Assembly: GCF_000003605.2 (NCBI RefSeq)
Contig: NW_003151773.1
Location: 78,145-115,797 of the forward strand
From: Saccoglossus kowalevskii
Lineage: Eukaryota > Hemichordata > Enteropneusta > Harrimaniidae
Reading direction: 5' to 3'
Length of the DNA stretch: 37,653 nt
Shown in pieces: positions 1 through 10,792 of the stretch (its first letter is position 1; the number at the start of each line of letters is the position of its first letter). The translations under genes were made by a program, and so were the position numbers. The notes under the pieces are model-generated. The model had not been told where the DNA came from. It saw only the letters and a program-made list of their open reading frames with translations, and did no database searches.

Positions 1-1973
1 ATTACTCCCTTAGAAATCATTTATCACGAAGGTATTTCACTGCGCCTAGGCTACAAGAGCTATGGGTACAAGTTATAAGACCTGTAGCAATATGTTTTCA
101 GGTGAGTGAACTGTATATATTCATTAATTAAAACAACACTTGATATCCCCTGCCTATAATACATTGTAATGAAATAATTTTAATATTCTATTGTAATTTA
201 GCACCAGATCTGAATCACTGCCTTCGAAATCATTAATCGCACAGTTATTTAACTGCCCCAAGGCTACAAGAACTATTGGTACAAGTTATAAGTCCTGTCC
301 CAATATGTTTTCAGTTGAGTGAACTTTATACCTTCATCGATTAAAGCATCACTTGATATTCACTGCTTATAATATATTGTAATGAATTAATTTTAATAAT
401 TTATTCTAATGTTAGTACCAGATCTGGATTACTGCCTTAGAAATCATTTATCACACAGGTATTTCATTGCGCCTAGGCTACAAGAACTATGGGTACAAGT
501 AATAAGTCCTGTCCCAATATGTTTTCGGTGAGTGAACTGTATGCCTTCATTAATTAAAGCATCACTTGATATTCACTGCTTGTAATGTTAGAATGAATTA
601 ATTTTAATACTATATTTTAATTTCAGCACCCGATCTGAATCACTGCCTTAGAAATCATTTATCGCACAAGTTATAAGTCCTGTCGCAATATGTTTTCAGG
701 TGAGTGAACTGTATACCTTCATTAATTAAAACATCACTTGATATTCACTGCTTATAATATATTGTAATGAATTAATTTTAATAATTTATTCTAATTTTAG
801 TACCAGATCTGGATTACTGCCTTAGAAATCACTTATCACACAGGTATTTCACTTCGCTTATGCTACAAGAACTATGGGTACAAGTTATAAGTCCTGTCCC
901 AATTTGTTTTCAGGTGAGTGAAATGCATACATTCATTAATTTAAACAACACTTGATATCCCCTGCCTATAATACATTGTAATGAAATAATTTTAATATTC
1001 TATTGTAATTTAGCACCAGATATGAATCACTGCGTTGAAATCATTAATCGCATAGTTATCTCACTGTGCCTAGGCTACAAGAACTATGGGTACAAGATAT
1101 AAGTCCTGTCCCAATATGTTTTCAGTTGAGTGAACTGTATACCTTCATCGATTAAAGCATCACTTGATATTCACTGCTTGCAATATTAGAATGAATTAAT
1201 TTTAATATTTTATTTTTATTTCAGCACCAGATGTCCATCACTGCCTAAGAAATCATTTATCGCACAGGTATTTCACTGCGCCTTGGCTACAATAATTACG
1301 GATACAAGTTATAAGTCCTGTCGCAATATGTTTTCAGGTGAGTGAACTGTATACCTTCATTAATTAAAGCATCTCTTGTTATTCAGTGCTTGTAATATTA
1401 GAATTGTAATGAATTAATTTTATTAATTTATTTTAATTTCAGCACCAGAATGGATCACTGCCTCAGATCATTTATTGCACAGGTATTTCACTGCTTCTAG
1501 ACTACAAGAACTATGGGTACAAGTTAAAAGTGTTGTCGCAATATGCTTTCAGGGGAGTGAACTGTATACATTCATTAATTAAAGTATGACTTGATATTCA
1601 CTGCTTGTAATATTAGAATTGTAATGAATTAATTTTATTTAATTTCAGCACCAGATCTGAATCGCTGCCTTAGAAATCATTTATCGCACAGGTATTTCAC
1701 TGCGCCTAGGCTACAAAAGCTATGGGTACAAGTTATAAGTCCTGTCCCAATATGTTTTCAGGTGAGTGAACTGTATACCTTCATTAATTAAAACATTAAT
1801 TGATATTCACTGCTTATAATATATTGTAATGAAATAATTTTAATATTTTATTTTAATTTCAGCACCAGATCTGAATCACTGCCTCACATCATTTATCGCG
1901 CGGATATGTCACTGCCCCAAGGCCACAAGAACTATGGGTACAAGTTGTAAGTCCTGTCCCAATTTGTTTTCAG
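1..1973 (+). repeat. Tandem array of ~213-bp exon-like units (about 9.5 copies)
   Basis: Cores start near 202, 416, 627, 801, 1014, 1225, 1443, 1649 and 1863; the first is cut by the window edge and the fourth is shortened. Spacing is 206-218 bp apart from the short copy. Each unit has a pyrimidine/T-rich stretch ending in TTTCAG or TTTAG, a core of about 113 bp, then CAG-GTGAGTG, so the core looks like an exon and the ~100-bp remainder like a small intron. The less damaged cores are open in one plus-strand frame (motif LQELWVQVISP near the end); the other frames have stops. Some copies have a stop in that frame or a donor changed to TTGAGTG. The core is not a multiple of three, so copies could not be spliced in series in one frame. 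It could be an amplified exon-intron piece of a gene to the left, alternative exons, or a satellite. No homologue is recognised. Confidence 0.85.
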
Positions 1974-4082
1974 GTGAGTTAAACAAACGGGTTCGTACAG
2001 ACGCGATTAGTGGAGGCTTTCTTTTGATGGTACCCGAAGTGCATTCGGTATGCGATCTGATTGAACTGTACCTTTGTCTAAAGGCCGCTGATCAGTAGAT
2101 TATGTGCTCAGTGAACTGTCTGTGCATGTGCATCTGCATATGGCTGTAAAGGCATTGTAAGACTTAACTCGTCAAGAGTCGACCATGCGGATATGCTAAC
2201 TGCATTGCTGCAGATCGACATGTTCATGTTTCAGTTACGTGACTCCTAACGTGTTTATAGGCAACGGTGATCAAGTTCTAGAGCGACAAAGAAGACTTAA
2301 GCGGACTTGAAACTCAATAACGTTTTAATGACAGACTATCTTTACATAAGAAAAATTCTCTGCCAATGTACGAAAAATCACATAATAAAAAATATAGATG
2401 ATACATGTGTAAGCAACGATATATGAATGATCGGGACATGTATAATTCCGATCCATTTGATCAAGGTTTAATAATGGTCATACTGATTGCATTAATTATT
2501 ATTGTACTCAATCACTGGTACCTACTTTTAACAAGTTAATTATTTACGAAAGTAATCATTTCATGTGCATGATTTTTTGTTTGTTTGATGCCAAAGTACT
2601 AGTATTGTTTGTTTATAGTGAATGTGTGTGGGTATATGTTGTCCGCTTTTCAATTGTATTGGTGCCTCCCTATGGTGAATTTCTATATTACGGCTGTCAA
2701 AACGATTTAAGATTTTGAAATGTCAATCACTAAATATTAGAAAACGGACCAAGCGACTGAAGTAATCCAGCTAGTCTTGGTATATTTAACATATTCCCGT
2801 GGCGGACAACCAGACATCTTCACCGTCTGAGCATCACGATGAAAACAAATGCCGATGATTCTCAGAAAACGGTACTTCAGATAGTTTGATATACTACTCC
2901 CGAACAGTGTAGCAAGATGTGCTTAGGATTACTTTAAAGTTTGAGTTTGTTCTGTTTTCTCTTCTTTAGCTTACAGAAATGCATGGTACAGTGGTGCGCG
3001 GCTTAGCAACGTAGAATGTTCTGCGACGTGACTACGTCCCCGAGAATATTGCTTCGTGTTGCTGTTACAGCGCCGTCTACGAACATGTTACACATTTTTA
3101 ACCGCTTTGTTTTATGTACGTTTTAACTGAATTAGTATTTCTGTAGGTTCTTGTGGTGTTTTATGAATTTCCTATTTTTATATGTTTGTGAATTATTTTT
3201 TGATTTGTTTATAGAAGCTGGACTTTAAAAAAGATTTTTCTAACTTTGAATGTTTTTCTCAATATTAGTGCTATTTTCTACTTAGCAACCTTTCAGAAAA
3301 ACCTGCATTTGTCAGTTGTTAACATACTGTCACATACCCTGCTTACCAAAGTACCACAGATTGAAACAGTATATATTATACCATTATATACCTTATTAAA
3401 TTTACTATACATTAATAACTCATCAACTATAAAAATTACCATATAACACTATATTCATTCTCTAGTGAGAGAAGTTGGTGACACAAAGCCCCTTTTCTGA
3501 TTAGAATATGTAACTTTATTTGTACTATGTTAACATAATTGTATTGTTTATATAGAATGCAATCTTGGTCGTATGTCAACGTGTCAAGTTAAATTAGTGA
3601 TTGCAGGTATTGCACATCGGGGTCACTTATATTTTAAGGTACCACCTCTGGAGCCAGTGCGTGCATGACAAACAGTCTTATAGCCTTGGCATATTCATCG
3701 ATTATGGATTAATTTTAGCACAGTATATATTAATATATGTAATTCACCAGATTCAGTAAACTCGTGTTCTAATTTGCATTTGTAATTTGGTATGAAATTC
3801 CCTATTTTTGTTTTAAAAAGCTCATAGAGTAACTAAGGGGATTACCTTAGTCTAATAACATTCGCTGATCGGAGTACCTTACATGATTATGTCACTATGT
3901 CCTTTGGAATTTCCCTCGCATGTGACTAAAACATCAAATAATTCGAGATTGTTTAAAACAGTCTATCCAATCATGATGGAGGAGAAGTTTTTTTTTTCAG
4001 ATTCGGATATTTGCTTCCAAATATACGGTGTACATATGGGAAAGTCCAGTCTTCGCTAATTATGAGCTGTTCTTTCAGTTTT
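1974..4082. other. No recognisable gene
   Basis: AT-rich sequence with short random ORFs only. A somewhat more GC-balanced stretch lies at about 1985-2300, directly after the tandem array, but it has no convincing reading frame. I see no repeat family shared with the rest of the window. Confidence 0.5.
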
Positions 4083-4376
4083 TTCTCCGTATCTTTATTT
4101 ATTTAGCTGTTCTTTCAGTTCAGTGATTGAAATAGGTGGATGTAGCAGCTCAACTTCTATATAGTGATCCAAGTCACGCTGTAGGCTGTGAAACTTGTCC
4201 GCGACAGTTTTGTAAATGTCATGTTTGGCTCGTGAAGAATGGTGATTCGGGTTCAAACCAATAATGGATACATCAGCCACTGCACAACACAGTTCGAACG
4301 CAAGTGCCTTGACACTGTGTTCTGTGTTTCCAAGTAAATGAACACTTACCAAACCACCGACAGAGGCCACCAGTAT
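4083..4376 (-). CDS. Possible 3'-terminal exon of an unidentified protein
   Basis: The minus strand has an open frame of about 92 codons. At its upstream edge an in-frame TAG is also the AG of an acceptor-like site (ACATCTTAG, then ATACTGGTGG), as expected at an exon start. The frame ends in TAA inside AATAAATAAAG, so the stop overlaps two candidate polyadenylation signals. The peptide begins ILVASVGGLVSVHLLGN, continues with FELCCAVADVSIIGLNP and ends in a charged stretch with ITELKEQLNK. I recognise no family. It lies about 500 bp downstream of the DED remnant on the same strand, which may or may not matter. A chance ORF is possible. Confidence 0.3.
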
Positions 4377-4762
4377 CTAAGATGTAACGAATATCATCAC
4401 GTACGTGAGGCGTCAGGCAAGTGTGTGTTGTTCATCGGCACTTATGTAGTGGGAGGTGGATTGGAAATGTACATCGCGCAGGGATGACAATGCGCTTGTC
4501 AACAAACCGTCAAAAAACTTGCTTGTTCATTAGTAATGTGTTTTATTTTTCCAATTTTATCATCATATCGTGACCGGATATCATTGGGAATTGTCTGTGT
4601 TTCTGTGTAAGAGAGAGAGAACATATTGATGAATGATATGCAATGATTAAAATTTCTGTTGAATATTACATCAAGCTTGTAATTATGTTGTTGTTTTTTC
4701 ATGCAGTCGGCAGTACACGTATTGTGAAACGAATTTTCATGTCGTGTGCGAAAATGTGTTAT

Positions 4763-4768
4763 TTTATT
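4763..4768 (-). promoter_or_regulatory. Candidate polyadenylation signal AATAAA
   Basis: AATAAA on the minus strand, about 110 bp past the end of the hydrophobic ORF at 4881-5150. It would suit a transcript carrying that ORF and the DED remnant. AT-rich DNA produces this hexamer often. Confidence 0.25.
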
Positions 4769-4880
4769 GTGTTATAATTTTTATATGGAGTCATTATTAC
4801 TATACACAGGACGCACTGATTTTTTGCTAAATACCAACTAATCGAATAAACAATTTGTTATAATCAATCAATGTCTGATA

Positions 4881-5150
4881 TCAAATTAAACCATTTACTG
4901 TCTGTAGACGAAGGTATCGTGTAAACCCCAATGCCAAAGATGAACACAAGCACGATTTACGAGCACACACAATACATTTTTGGGACAAATAACGCCCTCT
5001 GAAAATTAATAAAAAAATAGCAGAACATAACCATAGCAGTAAGCAATCATGGAATAAACCAAGCTCTAGAAATAGAAACAACGATGTCAAGAATATCAAT
5101 ACCAAGAGTAATACATTGTTATCAATTACCTGACTGTGCACAGACTGGTT
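4881..5150 (-). CDS. Hydrophobic ORF, possible membrane tail exon
   Basis: Minus-strand frame that can begin after an acceptor-like GTGCACAG near 5121. It encodes a leucine-rich double hydrophobic segment (VLLLVLIFLTSLFLFLEL, then CLLLWLCSAIFLLIF), then a Cys- and Arg-containing end. The length would suit two membrane passes. It lies just downstream of the DED remnant and could be its membrane tail, but T-rich DNA readily yields such peptides. No family is recognised. Confidence 0.2.
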   Translation of the reverse strand, partial: NQSVHSQVIDNNVLLLVLIFLTSLFLFLELGLFHDCLLLWLCSAIFLLIFRGRYLSQKCIVCARKSCLCSSLALGFTRYLRLQTVNGLI

Positions 5151-5210
5151 GCATAGATTAGGTTTACATTTAAATTCACACGCCAACAATTGTATTAAAA
5201 CAATATTCTA

Positions 5211-5610
5211 TTAACCTTTCACTCTATTTGCCACCTCGGGTATTATATTATCCATTTGTGGCGACTGATTTTTCTTCTGTTGTTTTGCCTTTGAATTCCG
5301 TTGACGTACTTCCGGGATAGTTCCAGTGTTGGATGGTGAATCGCCCATATCGTTTCCTATTCTCTGTATTTTAATGTTGCTATTAATGGTGTTCTCTTGA
5401 TGTTAGTTATTAGATGACGTAATAGTGTTAAGTCAGCTTCTTTGAACAACCCTTTCTCTTCTAGTTTTTTGAAAAATCTCAGCTGCACCATTAAGGCAAT
5501 CTTTTTCTTTCACCTGAAAGTAACTGCTTAATTGTTTTGACCTCCTTTTGATCAAGACGATTGTATATCATGGTTTAGTAGTGTCTACTGTTGCATGTAT
5601 TGGTGGCCAT
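5211..5610 (-). pseudogene. Broken death effector domain (DED) gene
   Basis: Read from 5610 down, successive minus-strand frames spell the DED fold in order. First comes NRLDQKEVKTIKQLL (helices 1-2), then CLNGAAEIFQK (helix 4), then LEEKGLFKEADLTLLRHL and ITNIKRTPLIATLKYRE (helices 5-6). This follows the pattern of caspase-8, c-FLIP and FADD DEDs (L..L.EKG.L...NL..L..LL..I.R.DLL). A Lys/Pro/Gln-rich linker follows in another frame (5348-5211, starting MGDSPSNTG), containing IPEV twice. DEDs act in death-receptor and inflammatory assemblies by homotypic binding. The pieces sit in different frames: changes occur at the A-runs near 5500 and 5470 and near 5360, and a TAA lies near 5578, before helix 1. 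It is either a pseudogene or a gene with homopolymer errors in the assembly. The DED identity is inferred from pattern alone. Confidence 0.55.
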
Positions 5611-5649
5611 TGCTAACACATACTGTAATGAGACATTTTATATTCTCAT

Positions 5650-8100
5650 GTCAGAATAATTATCGATCATCACTACAGATGCAAAGTCAAGCATAAAACA
5701 ATATACTTGTCACTTACTCTGCACCTTTTACGTTTCCACATCTAACTGCTCTGACTGAATTCATCACTATACGTCACTAGTTGTGAAAAATTTTCAAATA
5801 TATGACAAGTGGCACAGTTTAAGGCATTGCATTTCATTTTCATGACCACCATATTCAACTCTCAATAGATAATAGAGAGGTACTTCAAGTCCACTGTAAA
5901 CTGTACCGAAAAAATATTGACCAGCGTCGATGTAACCAAGTATTGTTTGAGTTTTCATAGTTACCATATTTTGGGAACCAAGATAAAAACGGATTAATGA
6001 CCATGCTGGATTTAAATAAACCATGAATAGCTTTTTATGACATACTTTATTGTGCGATTATGTGTGTTTGGATTACTGATATCTCCTAAATAAAAAGTAT
6101 AACACATAACATTGCTTATATTGCTATTAACAGTGTTATCCCAATATGGGCATTGAAAGCCATTAGATCTTCATCACAAACACCTAAAGACCTGGACTCA
6201 CATAGTTAATGTATACATGTAATCGCTGTTGTTTAATCTCCATTTATACGGTTTGCTCGGTCGTTGGTCGTTGGTGTTTTTGGCTATTTTACTTGTGACC
6301 TATAAACGTCAGCTTGTGGTCAAAGCGCCCTCGACGTCAAACTATTTGAGTCCAGTTTTTTTTTATTTTTGCCTGCAGAGCACTTCCACCCATAACCAAA
6401 GTGAGTAGACCACAGCGTGCACAAAGACCAGCTATCATGTTTGTTTGTTTTTGTTTTGTTTTTACAAATTCTTCATTCGTATTAAGTACGATAAACATTT
6501 AACTAAATGCCTTAATGTTAAATGTATTGTAGAAAGGTATGTTGACAACCTGGAAATGTTTTCTAAATAAATTGTTTTATCTATATACATGTGAATGGTT
6601 TGGTATAGTGTGAAGGGTCGTTGCAACTGTCCTCAATGCCCAAGGTGCTAAATAATAATGCAGATGACATAGATGAATTTCTGGTGGTTAGATGACATGT
6701 ACTATTTAATGTTTAAATATTTGATTGAATTGATCTTTGATGTATTGGAAAGAATAACTAACAAAACAAATAATGCCTGATGAAGTTAATCAGGTTCGTA
6801 ATATTTTAATGTTTTCACTGTAAATCTATTGATTACTTTCATCTGTATGTCTTATGGTCATATTCACATGTCTTTTCCAGTGTCAATTTAATGTTAAAAT
6901 ATGTGAATTTGGAGATGTGACTTCATTGATTATTCGCGATGCAAAGACGTGAATCGATTAGTGTGTCACTCATGCATCATTATAATCCATACAGAAAAGT
7001 AACAATGTAACGCCTAGAGAAAGACAAGTAGTATTCATGGTCTAAGCCCTGAAATAAGAACGAGCAGAATCCTAATTCACAATTTACTCATCATTCATTC
7101 ACACAACAAATATAGTGATTATATATATATATATATAAGCTGCACGTATGATAGTGAATCGATGGCACAATGAAACTCCGAGTAGATTCCAGACACACTT
7201 CTCCTAACACTAAAATACGATACTTTACAGGGGGAATACCCCTTCCCAAAATGCAATAGAAGCTGTTGACCTTTGTACCTGCACCTACATCTGTGATCGC
7301 CGGTGTTTCAATCACGCCACTTAACGCCGAGTTGGAGAGATATAGTAGACAAGAGAACCATTAGTACTGTTAGTGTATTATTAAATATCTTTCTTGTGTA
7401 GATGGTATTGAGCCAAACGAGCAGAAATTGATAACTCTGATAAGAATTTGTGAGTCAAATATTTTAATAATAATCTTGTACTACTGTGTATACAGTTTTT
7501 TTTTTATTTATCTCTCTATAAACATCTTCACGTTATAAACTTTATTTATGTGCTGGAGAACTAGACATGCACAAATGTTATTATATTGCTTAATTTGACC
7601 ACTCATCATTCATTTCATTTACATATTCAAAGTGAGTGAGTGGTCAGGGCTCCCGGTGGCATATATGTAAAGCATATTTTTTTAAGAATTATGCACATTC
7701 GATTTTAGCATATTGCAGTTAGTTTTAAAATACACAATAGATATAAATGCACAATCCCACGTGCATATCCGTACTGGTATGCGTGTATCGCCAATCTCCT
7801 TTTAGTACTTCATTTCGTCTATTAAATAGCACCAACGCGCTCCATTGAATGTTTATTTGTTTTGATCGTTATCAACATTTTTTTTCTTGTGGTCGTAAGC
7901 CAAGTGTTGACATTTGTCCGACCTACTTTGTTTTCAGACAACATATACATCTCAAATGTCGTATATTTCCAGCAGTATTTAAATCAGTTCCGGCGACTAA
8001 CATAGCCTGATAGGTTTCCACACACTCAGTATTATGTATATATATTTATGGAATCAGTATGGGTGTTTCAGAATTGTCTGGTAAACCGCATATGCAATAT
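5650..8100. other. No recognisable gene
   Basis: Only AT-rich intergenic sequence is seen. A minus-strand frame at 5794-6024 (MVYLNPAWSLIRFYLG...) is open for 76 codons, but I match it to nothing. A short TA microsatellite lies at about 7119-7137. Confidence 0.5.
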
Positions 8101-8119
8101 AAATAACAAGCAGAAATCA

Positions 8120-8960
8120 CACCAGTGTGCAGTACACACGCTTTATTAAGCTAATAGTGCGTTTTACACAACATTAATACATGCCACAATCTATAAAACG
8201 GCATACAATTATAACACGCTTATCACAATAACAAGTTCAGACTGCATTAATGTTCGGCAAGTTGAACTGTTCACTTTCTCAACACGTTTGCTTCATTATA
8301 AATAGTCCAGAATTCCACTTCACAGTTTTCCACTCAGACTTCCGTCCATGCTCCATACGTTACGACGGCTCACCACTTACATCCATGCTCCACTTACAGG
8401 TCATCTGTAAAAGGGACAAGTGTATTCCATAATACCTGCTGTTTCAAACACTAAAGTAACAATATATGGATGTATTCAACCGGGCTACAATGAACTACTA
8501 AGAAACGATAAAACTGAAATCTCAATGAAACTGAAATGTGCTGGCGTCCTGTTCATCTCCCTCACCAAAGGGTGGAAACTCCTAGTCCCAGGAATATCCC
8601 TAAGCTGCAAGACCAATATGTTAGACCTCTACTCAATATACTTGGCTGACCTAATACAGCGAAGTTACCACAGTCTCCCACCAACTTAAAGCCTGAACGC
8701 CTTGCCAATTACGAGTCACCACGAGTAGAATTACAGAAGATGCTCACTCCTGGACAACTGATGAGCAACTACCCACATCACACTGCAGAATTACTAAGCA
8801 CAGTGATCTATACTTTGCATCACAAAAGTAGTCCCATTCATCACTCCAGCCTGCTCAAGTAAACCTCCATAACCCACCTGTAAGTGCATAGCACTAACTT
8901 CCAATTCACACTTGCACACCAGCACACTGCTAATTAATCTATGATCTAATTCATGTACAC
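8120..8960 (-). repeat. Unclassified C/A-rich block, possibly LTR-like or 3'-UTR-like
   Basis: The plus strand is markedly C+A rich compared with its surroundings. On the minus strand it contains AATAAA (TTTATT on plus, 8142-8147), about 25 bp before a possible end near 8120. Open frames on the plus strand (8250-8689) match no family. The look is that of a non-coding LTR or a transcript end, but no matching second copy or clear target duplication was found in the window. Confidence 0.25.
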
Positions 8961-9110
8961 CGGTACGCTAGTTACCAAGCAACAGACTAGGCACCATTCG
9001 GTATATTATATGATGAGTTTATTCAATTAAGTTACTTTTACAGTACTATGACATACATACACAAGTGACTAGAAAATAGCAAATAACCCCAAAATAGTGT
9101 CAATTTGTCA

Positions 9111-9200
9111 CAGGGTGAACACGGCTGGGTAGAAACGACTCAACGCAAACGGGCCTGGAAACAATAATCACGTTATCTGCAGTTCAGCCAATTGTAACGT
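9111..9200 (+). repeat. Diverged repeat copy (pairs with 10703-10790)
   Basis: The stretch with CTGGGTAGAAACGACTC, CACGTTATCTGCA and CAGCCAATTGTAACG recurs at 10703-10790 as CTGGGTTAAAACGACAC, CACGTTATCTACA and CAGCCAATCGTTAC. The two are in direct orientation about 1.6 kb apart and bracket the mosaic repeats between them. Confidence 0.6.
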
Positions 9201-9349
9201 TTGTAATAAGTGACGTACATTGTGTCAAAGTTCATTTAGTTATCAATAATTATGACATACTCCCCGTAATGCAGAAGAGGTCTACTCATATCGTAGAAAA
9301 AATAGTGCAAGATTTTTAACTTCGCCGAACCGCCGAAAATTTTAACGGA

Positions 9350-9424
9350 GGTAATCGGACTCGAACCTGTCATCCATCTTCTTGTGTCCTAGGTGTATAC
9401 TTTAAGAATACTCCGTATGTTCTT
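9350..9424 (-). other. tRNA-like relic with a perfect B box
   Basis: On the minus strand GGTTCGAGTCC fits the RNA polymerase III B-box consensus. ACGGAG and CTCCGT, about 72 nt apart end to end, could form six pairs of an acceptor stem. The A-box, T-stem and anticodon arm do not fold well, so this is not a functional tRNA; a tRNA-derived SINE remnant or chance are the alternatives. Confidence 0.2.
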
Positions 9425-9519
9425 GAATTCATAAGGCATTTAATAAACTGATATATTCAGAGATATATTGAATAATCTCAAATAAAATCCATTTTTTTTT
9501 AGAAAATCAATAGAGCGTG

Positions 9520-10640
9520 GATGAAATATATGAGTGACTACAGTCAGCAGTGTCAGGTAACTTGTCTGGCAATTTTGCGCGTTATCATACCAAGCATCAT
9601 TTTGCATAACAACACAACTATTTATGGTTTTAGGTGACGCTACCTCAACATAGGATTGATATAATCAAACTCTGTGTCGATTTGTATTATGCGATAAATT
9701 TGTCGTAAATTTTCACACATCTACATATGAATCAGTTTTTGTGCACTAAATTAAATTGCCATTTGATAGAGACATGGTTGTTTAGCCCTGTCTTGTAGTC
9801 TTAAACATGAATTGTCACGCTAAACTTTCGTCTATATTATATATCAGTACAAAGTTGAAGCAGCATCCAATTTCTGATTGTCTAGCCACGTAAAATAAAT
9901 AGTGTCGTAAATGACAGACCATTGATCAAAACATTTTGTGTAGTGCACTGTAACAACTATATGAACTTCTCCGCAATTTAAATTAAGTGTCTCGATTCTC
10001 GAATACTCCTTTGCAAACATAAAGCAACCCTAAACTTTGATACATTTTTTTTATTATGGACCAACTTAATTTAATTGGTAAAATTCACCTTTCCACAAAT
10101 GAACTAAAATGTGGCTATTCTACAGTACAAAGTTGAAGCAACAGCCATTTTCAGATTTTCACGCAAGTAAGATAAACAGGGCCATTAATGACGGGCCCTC
10201 TATCAAAGTGGACTAAATTTATGACTGACTATGGTTTGCAGTGCCAGGTCACTTCGTCTGCTATTAGTGCACGTTATCATACCAAGCATCGTTTTGCATA
10301 ACACCACAACTATTTATGGTTTCAGGTCACAAAAATAGCCAACAGTGACGACCTTTGCAAATACAATGCAACCCTAAACTTTGATACAATTAGTTTTTTA
10401 TTATGGTCCAACTTAATTTTGGTGGTGAAATTCAACCTTCCACAATTGAACTAAAATGTCGCATTCCACAGTACAAAGTTGAAGCAACAGTCATTTTCTG
10501 AGTTTCACGCCACGTAAGATAAACAGTGCCATAAATGACGGACCCTCGATCCAGCCATTTTATGTTGTCCACTGTAACAACATATGAACTTCTCCGCAAT
10601 TTAAATTGAGTGTCTCGATTCTGAAATAATCACGACTCTC
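9520..10640 (+). repeat. Mosaic of diverged direct repeats
   Basis: Several blocks recur in direct orientation. CGTTATCATACCAAGCATC with the following TTTGCATAAC...TATTTATGGTTT is at 9580-9638 and 10272-10330. GTACAAAGTTGAAGCA is at about 9847, 10127 and 10469. GCAACCCTAAACTTTGATAC is at about 10024 and 10367. CTTCTCCGCAATTTAAATT is at about 9966 and 10588. The order is largely kept, so this is an old duplication of a 0.6-0.7 kb segment with later rearrangement. It has no coding potential and probably derives from a non-autonomous element. Confidence 0.75.
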
Positions 10641-10702
10641 GCTAAAAACTAGACTTCCTACTTAGGTTTTGCAATAACAAAACAAACTATTAATTTTCTC
10701 AG

Positions 10703-10790
10703 AAAACGAATTGCTGGGTTAAAACGACACGACGCCGACGGACGTAGAGACAATAGCCACGTTATCTACAAACCAGCCAATCGTTACTAG
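10703..10790 (+). repeat. Second copy of the 9111-9200 repeat
   Basis: Direct, diverged match to 9111-9200, ending just before the first U5/PBS-like block of the BEL element. Confidence 0.6.
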
Positions 10791-10792
10791 GT

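Noticed and set aside
5794-6024. Minus-strand 76-codon frame MVYLNPAWSLIRFYLG...
   Set aside because: No family match and no flanking gene signals; kept only as a note on the intergenic region.
8250-8689. Two overlapping plus-strand frames of 60 and 89 codons
   Set aside because: Peptides match nothing; the open frames follow from the C/A-rich composition, which lacks stop codons.
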